From Streptomyces sp. NRRL S-340 (GTDB lineage: Bacteria > Actinomycetota > Actinomycetes > Streptomycetales > Streptomycetaceae): a stretch of DNA of 64,000 bases. The position numbers and the translations under genes were made by a program. This document shows positions 24,883 through 33,564 of the stretch, in pieces. Below the pieces are notes generated by a model. It was not told where the DNA came from, made no database searches, and worked only from the letters and a program-made list of their open reading frames with translations. How positions within the stretch are numbered: the first letter of the stretch is position 1; the number at the start of each line of letters is the position of its first letter. The stretch lies in NCBI RefSeq assembly GCF_000720185.1, contig NZ_JOIY01000003.1, positions 124,001-188,000 on the forward strand. The letters run 5' to 3'.

Positions 24883-25293
24883 ATGTCAGACCGCACCGTG
24901 ACGGAGCCCGAGCCCGCCTGGGCGGCCAGGTGGGCGGGAGCCTTGTTGTGCCTCGTGGTGGCCGGCATCCACGTCGTGGACCAAGGCGGTGTCACGGCGA
25001 CGCGCGACCCCACTTACGTCGGCATCGCCTACCACGTCCTGGAGATCGCGGCCGTGGTCGCCGCCGTGCTGCTCCTCATGCGCCTCGTCCGCCCCGGCTG
25101 GCTGCTGGCAGCCGGGGTCGCCGCCGGGCCCGTGCTGGGTTACCTCCTCTCCAGGGGCCCGGGACTTCCCGACTACAGCGATGACGTCGGGAACTGGACG
25201 GAGCCGCTGGGCCTGGCCAGCCTCGCCGTGGAGGGAGCGCTGCTCCTGGTGTCGGTACCGCTCCTCGCATGGAGTCTGCGCCCCCGATCCTGA
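24883..25293 (+). CDS. Small integral membrane protein (136 aa)
   Basis: Four hydrophobic helices at about residues 16-34, 46-66, 71-90 and 108-128, with short loops and a negatively charged segment (PDYSDDVGNWTE) between helices three and four. The family was not recognised; similar four-helix proteins occur widely in Streptomyces without known function. The ATG at 24883 has an AGGAAGG element about nine bases upstream. It stands alone. Confidence 0.75.
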   Translation: MSDRTVTEPEPAWAARWAGALLCLVVAGIHVVDQGGVTATRDPTYVGIAYHVLEIAAVVAAVLLLMRLVRPGWLLAAGVAAGPVLGYLLSRGPGLPDYSDDVGNWTEPLGLASLAVEGALLLVSVPLLAWSLRPRS

Positions 25294-25597
25294 AGACAGG
25301 GACGGCCCCCTGGCGGGGAGCACCACGAGAGGTCGCTGACCGGAGCGGCCTGACGGAGGTGACGGAGGCCTCCCGCCCCTCCAGTCCGGTACATGTGGGG
25401 GGCGTGCCGTGTCGGCGTGGGCCGTGCGCACGGCAGCTCGGGCCGGCCCGGTCAGCGCCGTGACCGCCTCGGTCAGCGCTGCCCGGCGCCGGAGCCGAAG
25501 GAGGAGCTGCCGGCCGACGACCGACCGTGAGGAGCGATGCCGGGGCAGGCAGGGCAGGCGCGGGCCGGCCGCCCTTCCCCCGCTTCGCGGGCTCGCC
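25294..25597. other. Intergenic stretch between convergent genes
   Basis: 304 bases between the 3' ends of the small membrane protein gene and the decarboxylase gene. No gene was recognised and no long perfect hairpin was found. Confidence 0.4.
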
Positions 25598-27970
25598 TCA
25601 CCGGTCTGGCACCTGCGCTCCGCGCCGCTGCGCCGGCGTCCTGCCACCCGCGTTCCCCTGCTCCTCGTCCGGACGCAGGCACTCGATCAGGTAGTCCCCG
25701 GTGCCGGGAGCGCGGGTCACCCCGTGCGTCTCGCTGCCGAAGCCGGGGAAGCGGCGGTCGAAGGACTCCAGGGCGCTCAGGTAGCGCAGCAGGGGGCCGT
25801 CCGCCTCACCGACGCTCTCGCCCGGCATGAGGACCGGGATGCCGGGTGGCGTCACCGTCACCATCGCCGCGGCGACCCGGCCCGGTGCGTCCGCCAGGCG
25901 GATCCGTTCCGTGCCGCCGCGGACCAGGCGCTGGTAGCACAGCTGGGGCGGGGCGACCGGCTCCGGGAGTTGCTGGAAGGCCGCGTCGAGCAGCTCGACC
26001 AGGCGGGCCTCACGCAAGTGGTCGTGCATCTCCTGGCACAGGTCGCGCAGGCCCCGTCCGCAGTAGCGCCGAGGGTGCTCGGCGATCAGCGCGGGCAGCA
26101 CACGGTCCAGCGGCGCGTCCCCGTCGTACAGATCCTTGAAGTCCATCAGCGCGTCGAGCAGCGTGCCCCACTTGCCTTTGGTGATGCCCATGGAGAACAG
26201 CACCAGCGTGGTGTAGCTGTCGGTCTTCTCCACGACGATGCCGCGCGCGGTCAGGTAGGCGGTGAGCACACGCGCCGGGACGCCCCAGTCGGCCGTCGCA
26301 CCGGTCGCGTCGAGCCCCGGGCAGGTCAGGGTGACCTTGATCGGGTCGAGCATGCAGTAGCCGTCGGTCAGGCCGGGGAAGCCGTGCCAGTCCGCGTCGG
26401 GTGCGAGGTGCCAGCAGGAGGGCTCGGTCCGCAGCAGGTCCGCCGGGGCCTCGTCGAACGGCAGTCGTGCCCCGCTCACCGGGTCGGTCACCTCGCGCGG
26501 CTGCCACACGCCGAAGAACCAGGGCGGCCGGTCGGCGGCCGACTCGATCCGCCGCCCGATCCGCACCATCTCCTGACGGAACCGCACCGCCTCCGTCACC
26601 GCCTCGTCGACCAGCCACCGCCCCTGCGGGCCGTCCATCATGGCCGTGGCCACGTCCAGGGAGGCGATCATCGGATACAGCGGCGACGTCGTGCCGTGCA
26701 TCATCAGCGCCTCGTTGAACCGGTCGTGTTCCACCGGCGCCCGCGGCGCGGACCGGACGTGCACCATGGCGCCCTGCGACAACGCCGCCAGCAGTTTGTG
26801 GGTGGACTGGGTCGCGAAGATCGTCGGCCGCTCGGGGCCGGGGAAGACCTCCTCGTCCACCGCCATGCCGTAGCGCCCCGCGTAGAGCGGATGGAAACGG
26901 GCGTACGCGAACCACGCCTCGTCGAAGTGCAGGCGGGGCGTGCCGGCCGCGAAGGCCCGGGCCGCCGTCGCCGCGTCGTAACACAGGCCGTCGTAGGTGG
27001 AGTTGGTGAACACGGCGTACTGGGCGCGCGAGGACACCGCGTCCTGCGTGAGGGGGCTCGCCGCGATCCGTGCCGCCACCGCGTCGGCGGCGATCTCGGT
27101 CGGCGGCAGCGGTCCGGCGAGACCGTAGCCGTTGCGTGTGGGGACCAGGTACACCGGGCGGGCGCCGGAGACGACCAGGCCGTGCAGGACCGACTTGTGG
27201 CAGTTGCGGTCCACCAGGGCGATCTCGTCGCGGGTCACGCTGAAGTGACCGACCAGGCGGTTGCAGGTGGAGTCGCCGTGCAGGACGAAGTACGTGTGGT
27301 CGGAGCCGAAGACCCGCGCCGCGTTCCGCTCCGCCTCCCCGATCGGGCCGGTGTGCTCGAACAGCGAGCCGAGCTGCTCGACCGAGATCGACAGGTCGCT
27401 GCGCAGCAGCCGCTCCCCGAAGTAGTCGTGGAACGCCCGGCCGACGGGCGACTTGAGGAAGGCGACCCCGCCGGAGTGCGCCGGGGTGTGCCAGGAGTAC
27501 TCGTGCGCGTCGTCGAAGCGCCGCAGCGCCTTGAAGAACGGCGGGAGCAGGGCCTCCTGGTAGGCGCGCGCGGCAGCGCCGATCCGCCCCGCGATGAACA
27601 CCGGCGTGTCCTCCAGCGGCCACACATAGCCCACCACCGACTGCGACACCCACAACGGCAGCTCGCGCAGCCCTTCGCCCGCCATGACCAGGTACACCGG
27701 CAGGTTCTGGAACCGCTGCCCGATCCGGCGCAGCACGGCCGCGCCGCCCGGTTCGTCCTCGCCCCCGGGCGGCAGGTCCCAGGCGACCACCGCGGCGGCC
27801 AGACCGGCCTCCGTCCTGAGCACCGCCTCGGCGTCGCCGGCGCTCACCACCCACCGGACCTCCAAGCCGCGCGCCCGGATCCCCTCGGCGATGCGCGCGA
27901 GCTGCCCGGCGGTGGCGCTCCTGTCCTCCGGATGCTCCGCCACCGCCACCAGAACCGTGCCGTCGGCCAT
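25598..27970 (-). CDS. Orn/Lys/Arg decarboxylase family protein (PLP-dependent)
   Basis: Protein of 790 aa with the three-part layout of group III basic amino-acid decarboxylases. A receiver-like N-terminal wing covers residues 1-130, the large PLP domain about 140-600, and a C-terminal domain the rest. The PLP lysine lies in ATQSTHKLLAALSQG. Other landmarks are FVLHGDSTCNRLVG, DRNCHKSVLHGL, FTNSTYDGLCYD and LHFDEAWFAYARFHP. The expected reaction is decarboxylation of arginine, lysine or ornithine to the polyamine precursor with proton use. The length suits arginine or lysine decarboxylases; the exact substrate is not decided here. GGGGGAAGG precedes the ATG. No antiporter gene is adjacent, unlike enterobacterial acid-resistance systems. 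Confidence 0.85.
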   Translation of the reverse strand: MADGTVLVAVAEHPEDRSATAGQLARIAEGIRARGLEVRWVVSAGDAEAVLRTEAGLAAAVVAWDLPPGGEDEPGGAAVLRRIGQRFQNLPVYLVMAGEGLRELPLWVSQSVVGYVWPLEDTPVFIAGRIGAAARAYQEALLPPFFKALRRFDDAHEYSWHTPAHSGGVAFLKSPVGRAFHDYFGERLLRSDLSISVEQLGSLFEHTGPIGEAERNAARVFGSDHTYFVLHGDSTCNRLVGHFSVTRDEIALVDRNCHKSVLHGLVVSGARPVYLVPTRNGYGLAGPLPPTEIAADAVAARIAASPLTQDAVSSRAQYAVFTNSTYDGLCYDAATAARAFAAGTPRLHFDEAWFAYARFHPLYAGRYGMAVDEEVFPGPERPTIFATQSTHKLLAALSQGAMVHVRSAPRAPVEHDRFNEALMMHGTTSPLYPMIASLDVATAMMDGPQGRWLVDEAVTEAVRFRQEMVRIGRRIESAADRPPWFFGVWQPREVTDPVSGARLPFDEAPADLLRTEPSCWHLAPDADWHGFPGLTDGYCMLDPIKVTLTCPGLDATGATADWGVPARVLTAYLTARGIVVEKTDSYTTLVLFSMGITKGKWGTLLDALMDFKDLYDGDAPLDRVLPALIAEHPRRYCGRGLRDLCQEMHDHLREARLVELLDAAFQQLPEPVAPPQLCYQRLVRGGTERIRLADAPGRVAAAMVTVTPPGIPVLMPGESVGEADGPLLRYLSALESFDRRFPGFGSETHGVTRAPGTGDYLIECLRPDEEQGNAGGRTPAQRRGAQVPDR

Positions 27971-28230
27971 GCCGTCCGCCTTCCCCCGAGGTCCGTGCCG
28001 CCCCTCCCTTCAGTGTTCGCCTCCTCCGCACGCACGATCGGCCGGCGAACGGCCAAACCACCCCTTCGACGTAGCGCGCGAACTGCGCCTTGACGCCCCG
28101 GCGTCAGCGGTGCGGCATCCCGTGGCGCCCGGCTTCACGGCGCCGGGAGTGCGCGGCAGTCGCGCGGTCTGCCGGGCTCTTGCGTGGCGCCGTGGCCGGT
28201 CCGGTGCCACCGTACGTTCGCGTGCGCTGG

Positions 28231-29541
28231 TCAGCGCACCAGCCGGGGGTTGGCGCCGTGCACCAGCTCCAGGGCCTGCTGGGGGAACCATCTGCCGGCC
28301 GCCGGGTCCGGGTGGCCCCGCTCGGGATCGTCGGGCCCCGCCGTGCCGCGCGTGCACTGTCCGTCCGACTCACCGGGGATCTTCACCCACAGCTCGGCGT
28401 CGGCCAGCGGGTCTCCCGTGTCGAGGGTCGGCCGGGCACCGGTGCCGCGGCCGGGCGGGTTGCACCACTCCTGCGGGTCGGAGTAGACGCCGGCCGGCGC
28501 GGTCCACGGGCCCTGGCCGTTGCGGCTGGTGTCGGTGACGAAGTGCTTCATGGCGGACGGCGCCTCGTGCACGTGTGCGTCGAGCCATGCCTGGGCGTCG
28601 TTCACCGGCCACCACTGGTCCGGGCAGTCGGCCGCCGGGCCGCCGGCCGACACGTAGCTCAGGCAGGACGAGATCAGCTTGCCGTACCAGGCCAGTTCGC
28701 TGTCGGTGCGGTAGTTGGAGATGTTCAGGAAGAAGCCGGTGGCGTCACCGACGCCGCCGGTGACCAGGCGGGGCACGATGTCGCTGACGCTGTGCCAGCC
28801 GCTGTGCCCGGCGTCCAGGTAGACCTTGGTCCCGGCGAGCGGTTCCAGGGCGTCCACCGCGTAGTGGATCTCGGTGTAGCGCTCGGTGGTCCTGCTGCCC
28901 TGCGCGTCGTCCTGGCCGCAGTCCGAAGGCAGCAGCGACAGTGAGTCGGGCTCCAGGATCACAGTGGCGGGCAGTCGTCCGATGCCCGCGCGCACGGCGT
29001 CGATCCACGCCTCGTACTGCGCCGTGCCGGCGGCTCCGCCGGCCGAGTACTGGGCGCAGTCGCGGCCCGGGATGTCGTAGAGCGCCAGCACCGGCAGCGC
29101 GTGGCGGCGGGCCGCGTCCTCGACCGTCCTGCGCACCGACGCCCGCACCTGGTCGGGTGTGCCGTCGCCGAACCACACGGCCTGCGGGGTGAGCGTCATC
29201 GCCAGGACACCGGCCGCGTCCCTGATCCTCCCCTGCCCTGCCAGCTCCAGGATCTGCCGGTGGGCGTCCGGGTTCGCGGGCGGGGTGTACAGGGTGGTGG
29301 GCCGGGGCACCTGCGCCGGCGCCGCCGCCGCTGTCTGCGCGGGAGCGGCGGTGAGTGCGGCCGCGGCCAGCGCGGCGGCCACGGTGACGGTGAGCGGGCG
29401 GAGAGTTGCGCCGGTTCCTCCGGCTCCTCCGGTCCGCCCGCTTCCCCCGGCTCCTCTGCTTCTTCTGCTTCTTCCGGTTCCTGCGGTCCGGTCGGCTCTG
29501 CCGGGTGTTCCAGTGCTTCCGGCATGGTCGCGTGCGCTCAT
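28231..29541 (-). CDS. Secreted glycoside hydrolase family 6 (cellulase)
   Basis: Protein of 436 aa. A long Arg/Gly/Thr-rich n-region precedes a hydrophobic signal core (TVTVAAALAAAALTAAPAQT) with an Ala-rich cleavage site. The GH6 fold is shown by VLALYDIPGRDCAQY, ATVILEPDSLSLLPS (catalytic acid Asp in EPDSL), VYLDAGHSGWH, GFFLNISNY, KHFVTDTSRNGQGPW, QEWCNPPGRG and LWVKIPGESDGQC. It is an inverting cellulase, endoglucanase or cellobiohydrolase. No cellulose-binding module is attached, unlike many Streptomyces GH6 enzymes. The ATG at 29541 has GAGGAG eight bases upstream. A perfect CebR-type palindrome lies 52 bases upstream, indicating repression relieved by cello-oligosaccharides. Confidence 0.9.
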   Translation of the reverse strand: MSARDHAGSTGTPGRADRTAGTGRSRRSRGAGGSGRTGGAGGTGATLRPLTVTVAAALAAAALTAAPAQTAAAAPAQVPRPTTLYTPPANPDAHRQILELAGQGRIRDAAGVLAMTLTPQAVWFGDGTPDQVRASVRRTVEDAARRHALPVLALYDIPGRDCAQYSAGGAAGTAQYEAWIDAVRAGIGRLPATVILEPDSLSLLPSDCGQDDAQGSRTTERYTEIHYAVDALEPLAGTKVYLDAGHSGWHSVSDIVPRLVTGGVGDATGFFLNISNYRTDSELAWYGKLISSCLSYVSAGGPAADCPDQWWPVNDAQAWLDAHVHEAPSAMKHFVTDTSRNGQGPWTAPAGVYSDPQEWCNPPGRGTGARPTLDTGDPLADAELWVKIPGESDGQCTRGTAGPDDPERGHPDPAAGRWFPQQALELVHGANPRLVR

Positions 29542-29592
29542 GCGGATGGCTCCTCGGATACGTAGGGGTCGCGTGCGCGTCCACGATGGCTT

Positions 29593-29606
29593 TGGGAGCG
29601 CTCCCA
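29593..29606. promoter_or_regulatory. CebR-type operator
   Basis: Perfect 14-bp palindrome TGGGAGCGCTCCCA, identical to the known CebR box of Streptomyces cellulose/cellobiose genes. It sits between the candidate GH6 promoter and the start codon, at about +9 to +22, where a LacI-family repressor would block transcription. Confidence 0.85.
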
Positions 29607-29621
29607 TGTACGGCACCAAGG

Positions 29622-29651
29622 AATTAACCCCTCATACGGGAGCCGCGTCAA
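29622..29651 (-). promoter_or_regulatory. Candidate promoter of the GH6 gene
   Basis: On the minus strand, TTGACG (29651-29646) and TTAATT (29627-29622) are separated by 18 bases. The CebR-type palindrome follows directly downstream. Confidence 0.5.
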
Positions 29652-29877
29652 TCCCCCTGTCAGGCTCCGGGAAGTGAAGGTTCAGGAGAGCGTCGCGCTC
29701 ACCGCCCACTGCCCTGTTCGGGACATCGACGGGGCGCCTCGACACCGCGCCCGTCGCCGTCGTCCTGGCGTGGGCCGGCTGACCGGAGGGCGGGCAGGCC
29801 GTGGCCGCGGGCAGCGTGGCCACGGCCGGAAGGCCGGCGGCGACCGGCCTCCGATCACGACCGGTCCGGTCTCCTGT

Positions 29878-30798
29878 TCATTCTTCCGTGACGCGGATGA
29901 TCGTCCTGCCTGGGCCGTGCTTGCCGGGGGCGAACGCGGCGAGCGCCTCGGTGAGCGGCCGCACAGCCCCCACGACCGGTGCGAGCCGGCCGTCGCGCAC
30001 GCGCCCGGCGAGGCCGGTGAGCCGGGCGCGGTCGGGTTCGACGACGAAGAAGACCGCCCGCCCGTCCTCGGGCCGGACGCGGGGCGGCTCGACGACGGTG
30101 ACCAGCGTGCCGCCGGGCCGGACGAGCGCGGCCGAGCGGTCGAGGATGTCGCCGCCGATCACGTCGAGCACGACATCGACCTCACCGGCGTCCTCCAGTT
30201 TCTCGGTCTGCGGATCGATGAAGGTGTGAACGCCGAGGGCGAGCGCCCGGTCCCGGTCGGGGGCCCGGCCGGTGCCGATGACACGGGCGCCGGCTTCACG
30301 GGCGAGCTGTACGGCGATCGAGCCGACGCCGCCCGCGGCGCCGTGGATCAGGACGGTCTGGCCCGTGGTGAGGTGGCCGTGGTCGAACAGGCCCTGCCAG
30401 GCGGTCAGTCCGGAGACGGGAAGGGCCGCGGCGAGCGTGTGGTCGATGTCCGCGGGAAGGGGGGCGAGGTTGCGGGCCTCCACCGCGGTGTACTCGGCGA
30501 GGCTGCCGTCGCGGGTCCAGTCGGCCAGGCCGAACACCCGCTGGCCGACACTCAGACCGGTGGTGCCGTACCCCAGTTCCACGACGACACCGGACAGCTC
30601 GTGACCGGGCACGCTCGGCGTACGGTCGCGGCCGGCGCGGTCGGTCCAGGTGGCGGGCCAGTCCAGCTCACCACGGGTGAAGCCGGCGGCGTGCACCCGA
30701 ACGATGACGTCGTTCTCGGCCGCGTGGGGATAGGGAATGTCCGTCAGAGACATGCCGGCAGGACCGGCGTCACGGTCTCGCACGATGATGGCTTGCAT
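29878..30798 (-). CDS. NADP-dependent zinc-free alcohol dehydrogenase/quinone oxidoreductase family
   Basis: Medium-chain dehydrogenase/reductase of 306 aa. The N-terminal GroES-like domain shows AENDVIVRVHAAGFTRGELDW and VPGHELSGVVVELG. The nucleotide-binding domain shows LIHGAAGGVGSIAVQLAREA followed by VIGTGRAPDRD, whose Arg after the second strand suggests NADPH. No structural or catalytic zinc cysteines are present, matching the QOR subgroup. The ATG at 30798 has GAGGAG just upstream. It is a standalone gene; substrate unknown. Confidence 0.85.
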   Translation of the reverse strand: MQAIIVRDRDAGPAGMSLTDIPYPHAAENDVIVRVHAAGFTRGELDWPATWTDRAGRDRTPSVPGHELSGVVVELGYGTTGLSVGQRVFGLADWTRDGSLAEYTAVEARNLAPLPADIDHTLAAALPVSGLTAWQGLFDHGHLTTGQTVLIHGAAGGVGSIAVQLAREAGARVIGTGRAPDRDRALALGVHTFIDPQTEKLEDAGEVDVVLDVIGGDILDRSAALVRPGGTLVTVVEPPRVRPEDGRAVFFVVEPDRARLTGLAGRVRDGRLAPVVGAVRPLTEALAAFAPGKHGPGRTIIRVTEE

Positions 30799-31564
30799 AC
30801 GGCTCCTCACTGGAGACAGGGCGACGCGGGCACACAGCCCGCTCGCTCGCGGGACTCGGAGCGGCTTCAGGTCCATGTATGCCGTTCTGCGTGACCGTCA
30901 TCACCTGCTCTCGCAGGAGACGGGGTGCCGTGGGGGCGACTCGCCCGGCTCGCCACGTCGTCTCTCCTCGCGTACCGGTCGTACTGGCCCGGAGAGCGCC
31001 GGTGGTGCGCTCGGCCGTGGTGGTGCGGCGGTGGCCGAGGACGAGGTGTTCCAGCACCTCCGCGCGACGCCGGCCAGTTCGCCTCCGCCGGCATGACGCC
31101 GGTGGGCGGTGCCGTCAGGACCGGCTCGGCCGTCGAGGCCCGGCCCTCGGCCCGCCGTACGGCCTGACCCGGCCGTCACCGATGACGTGGACGCCGCCGG
31201 CGTGCGTCTCGGTGATCGCCTCGCGACGGCCGGTGAGGACCACCGCCCCGCCCTGCGCAGCCGCTTCGTCGAGGAACTCGGCGAGGACCTTGCGGGCGGG
31301 AGGCGTCCGGACCGTGCCAGGGATCCTAGACACCGGCGGGTCGGGCTGGACGAGCAGGCCCCGGGCGAGCGCTGACGAGGAGGGCCTGGGCGAGCGCTCG
31401 GGAAGAGCGGGGGCGGGCGCGAAAAGAGGCTCCCGGACGGATGCCGCAGCCGGGCCGGCAAGGCTCACTGCCGAAGGGGGACTTCCTTCGGACCGCGGGA
31501 CCTAGGCCGATGGTCCGACGCGTTGCCCGATGTGTTTCATCACGTCCGCTGGTCCGATAGCGGA
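30799..31564. other. Gene-poor stretch with an ABC ATPase remnant
   Basis: 766 bases between the oxidoreductase and the PPOX-like gene. Apart from the minus-strand ABC ATPase tail at 31115-31375 no coding sequence is supported. The immediate upstream of 31565 lacks a good ribosome binding site. Confidence 0.5.
31115..31375 (-). pseudogene. C-terminal remnant of an ABC transporter ATPase
   Basis: About 75 codons read like the tail of an ABC ATP-binding domain: ALARGLLVQPD (after the signature), KVLAEFLDEAAAQGGAVVLTGRREAI (the region of the D- and H-loops) and VHVIGDGRV at the end. Walker A, the signature and the Walker B LLLDEP are missing or eroded (PPVSRIPG replaces the Walker B/D-loop region). 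No start codon or ribosome binding site precedes it. It is a decayed fragment, not a working gene. Confidence 0.45.
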
Positions 31565-31969
31565 ATGAGTGATCTTGTGAAGGAGCCAGGGCCGGACGTC
31601 CTTCCGCGCTTGGCCGAGGAAAAGAACGTCTGGCTGTGCACGGTGCGTCCGGATGGCTCCGCCCACGTCACACCGGTCTGGTTCGTCTACCGGAACTCCC
31701 GGTGGTGGATCGGTACGGACGACAGCTCCGTCAAAGTCAGGAACATCCGCGAGGAGCCCCGTGTGTCCCTGGCCCTGGAGGACGGCCGGTTTCCGGTCGT
31801 CGCCGAAGGAGACGCATCACTGATGCGTGAGGGCTTCCCCCAGCAGGTCGTGGCCGCGTTCGAGCGGAAATACGGGTGGGATGTGTCCGCTCCCACCCGT
31901 CCCGGCAGCGAGCGAGTGCTGCTTGAAGTGCGCGTGCGCCGCTGGCTGTCGGCCGGCACGGCCCGGTGA
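31565..31969 (+). CDS. Pyridoxamine 5'-phosphate oxidase-like FMN/F420-binding protein
   Basis: Protein of 134 aa with the split-barrel PPOX fold: NVWLCTVRPDGSAHVTPVWFVY near the N terminus, then WWIGTDDSSVKVRNIREEPRVSLALEDG and VLLEVRVRRWLSAG. In actinobacteria such small proteins are often F420- or FMN-dependent reductases of unknown substrate rather than true PdxH. The ATG at 31565 was chosen because the fold starts about 20 residues on. The ribosome binding site is weak, so a short-leader or leaderless transcript is possible. Standalone. Confidence 0.75.
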   Translation: MSDLVKEPGPDVLPRLAEEKNVWLCTVRPDGSAHVTPVWFVYRNSRWWIGTDDSSVKVRNIREEPRVSLALEDGRFPVVAEGDASLMREGFPQQVVAAFERKYGWDVSAPTRPGSERVLLEVRVRRWLSAGTAR

Positions 31970-32232
31970 CGGCGGCGGCAGGAGCCGGCCTCGGCCATGA
32001 GCCGGCGAAGGTGCCCGGGCTTCCCAGCTCGGTGCATCGGCCCGAGGGGCGCTGGAGGGACGCGTCCCGGTGACGTCAGGCGCTGCCGCTCCGCGCAGGC
32101 GGCGCCGTCGCGCGCCCGGGACCGTCGAGGTGGTGTTTCGCGAGGGGTTGCGGTTGCCGCTGCGGCAGCTTCTACGGTCATGACCAGGGCCGGAGAGACC
32201 GGCCCGGTGAGGTGAGCGTGAGGGAGACGGTG

Positions 32233-32991
32233 ATGGACTGGCCGATCGCGGAGGTGGCCCGGATGTCGGGCGTGACCGCCCGGACGCTGCGGCACTACGA
32301 CCAGATCGGCCTGCTGCCGCCCGCCCGCATCGGGGCCAACGGCCACCGGTACTACGGCGAACGCCAGCTGCTGCTCCTGCAGCAGATCCTCGTCCTGCGG
32401 GCGCTGGGTCTCGGGCTGGAGGACATCGGCCGCGTCCTGGCCGAGCAGGTCGACGAGGTGGAAGCCCTGCGCGGCCACCACCGACGGCTGCTGGCCGAAC
32501 GGGACCGGCTCGACACACTGGCCGCCACGGTCTCCCGCACGATCGCCGAACTGGAGCAGTCCAGGAAGGACGACACCCCCATGACCATCAACCGCCCGGA
32601 GAACCTTTTCGAGGGCGTCCAACCCGACCAGTACCAGGACAGCCTGCGCGACTTCCCCGCCCACGCCGAGCGGGTCGCCCGCCATGTCGCGGGCATGAGT
32701 CCGCAGGACATCGAAGCCGGACAGCGCGAACGCACCGCCCAGATGATCCGCCTCGCCGAACTCCTGGCCGCCGGCCACCCGGCGGACTCGGAGCCGGTGC
32801 AGAGCGAGATCGACGCCCAGTACCGGGCCCTGACCGCCCTGCGCCCGGTGTCGGCGGAGGAGCACCGGGCCATGGGCCGGGCCTGCGTCGACAACCCCGC
32901 CTGGCGCGCCGCCTACGAGGCCGTCGCACCCGGCCTCGCGGCGTTCCAGCGTGACGCCGTCGAGGCCTACGCCGCCGAGCGCCTCACCTGA
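32233..32991 (+). CDS. MerR-family regulator with TipA-like antibiotic-recognition domain
   Basis: Protein of 252 aa. The MerR winged HTH is at the N terminus: PIAEVARMSGVTARTLRHYDQIGLL and NGHRYYGERQLLLLQQI. A dimerisation coiled coil follows (about residues 75-112). The C-terminal 125 residues resemble the TipAS domain, which traps thiopeptide-like drugs: NLFEGVQPDQYQDSLRD, a helical array, ACVDNPAWRAAYEAVAPGL with a cysteine where TipAS has its drug-linking Cys, and FQRDAVEAYA. GGGAG lies six bases before the ATG. An in-frame internal ATG at 32581 (MTINRPENLF) starts exactly at the drug-binding domain, as in TipAS. Confidence 0.8.
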   Translation: MDWPIAEVARMSGVTARTLRHYDQIGLLPPARIGANGHRYYGERQLLLLQQILVLRALGLGLEDIGRVLAEQVDEVEALRGHHRRLLAERDRLDTLAATVSRTIAELEQSRKDDTPMTINRPENLFEGVQPDQYQDSLRDFPAHAERVARHVAGMSPQDIEAGQRERTAQMIRLAELLAAGHPADSEPVQSEIDAQYRALTALRPVSAEEHRAMGRACVDNPAWRAAYEAVAPGLAAFQRDAVEAYAAERLT

Positions 32992-33146
32992 CCGACGGCC
33001 AGGGCCTGTCGTCACCGGCCGGGTGCGCGAAGCCCTCGTCGGCGAGGGCCGTCCGTGGGCGCGGCGGTGGTCATGCCGTGTTCGTGGGGCACGCCCGGTG
33101 GGTGGCGACGTGATGCCGGACGGCCCGAGCGGTCACCGCCCCCGGT

Positions 33147-33221
33147 TCAGGGCACGAAGACCAGGCGCTCGTCGGTCTTGCCGGTCCATGCCTCGGAGAT
33201 CCGGGCGAGCGGTACAGCCAC
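33147..33221 (-). pseudogene. C-terminal stump of an MDR-family oxidoreductase
   Basis: About 24 codons ending in a stop read WVAVPLARISEAWTGKTDER then LVFVP, the usual tail of zinc-independent alcohol dehydrogenase/quinone oxidoreductase proteins (AEAW helix, then RxVxVP strand). No catalytic or nucleotide-binding part remains. Identified by eye only. Confidence 0.45.
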
Positions 33222-33369
33222 CCAACGGCTGGACGGCGAGATCCGAGACGCCCTGGCACCGGCGACCGGCCGGCTCGACCCGCAGCAGCGCCGTCAGCTC
33301 GCCCGGCTCCTGGAACCCGTCGTCACCCCGCCGCTGCCGGTCACGCGGCGCACCCCGGCCCAGCGCTGA
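33214..33369 (+). pseudogene. C-terminal stump of a MarR-like regulator
   Basis: About 51 codons reading RLDGEIRDALAPATGRLDPQQ, then RRQLARLLEPVV and a short tail, which fits the last helices of MarR proteins (xLxxxERRxLxxLLxxV). The DNA-binding part is gone. It runs away from the adjacent oxidoreductase stump. Confidence 0.4.
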
Positions 33370-33459
33370 GCGGACTTGCCACCCCGGCGCCCACGTCCTG
33401 GGCCTCGGACCCCCACTCACGTCCCGGACGGCGAGCGAGCCGTCCCGCCCTCGCGGTCA

Positions 33460-33488
33460 CCCGTCCCCGGCCCCAGGGCGGGGACGGG
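33460..33488 (-). terminator. Hairpin downstream of the DUF899 gene
   Basis: Perfect 10-bp arms CCCGTCCCCG (33460-33469) and CGGGGACGGG (33479-33488) with a nine-base loop, 77 bases past the stop codon of the minus-strand DUF899 gene. Confidence 0.5.
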
Positions 33489-33564
33489 CCGTCAGCGCTT
33501 GGTCCCGGCGCCCGGCCCGGCCCACGCGTCGAGCCTCATGCCGCGACGCGTGGGAGACGTCAGG

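Larger units (their letters stand above)
29542..29877. other. Upstream region of the GH6 gene
   Basis: 336 bases that carry the GH6 promoter and CebR-type operator in their left half. The right half, up to the stop codon of the oxidoreductase gene, holds nothing recognised. Confidence 0.6.
32992..33564. other. Decayed stretch with two truncated gene ends
   Basis: 573 bases without an intact gene. It contains the tails of an MDR oxidoreductase (minus) and a MarR-like protein (plus) on either side of a junction near 33215-33222, and a terminator-like hairpin at 33460-33488. Confidence 0.6.
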
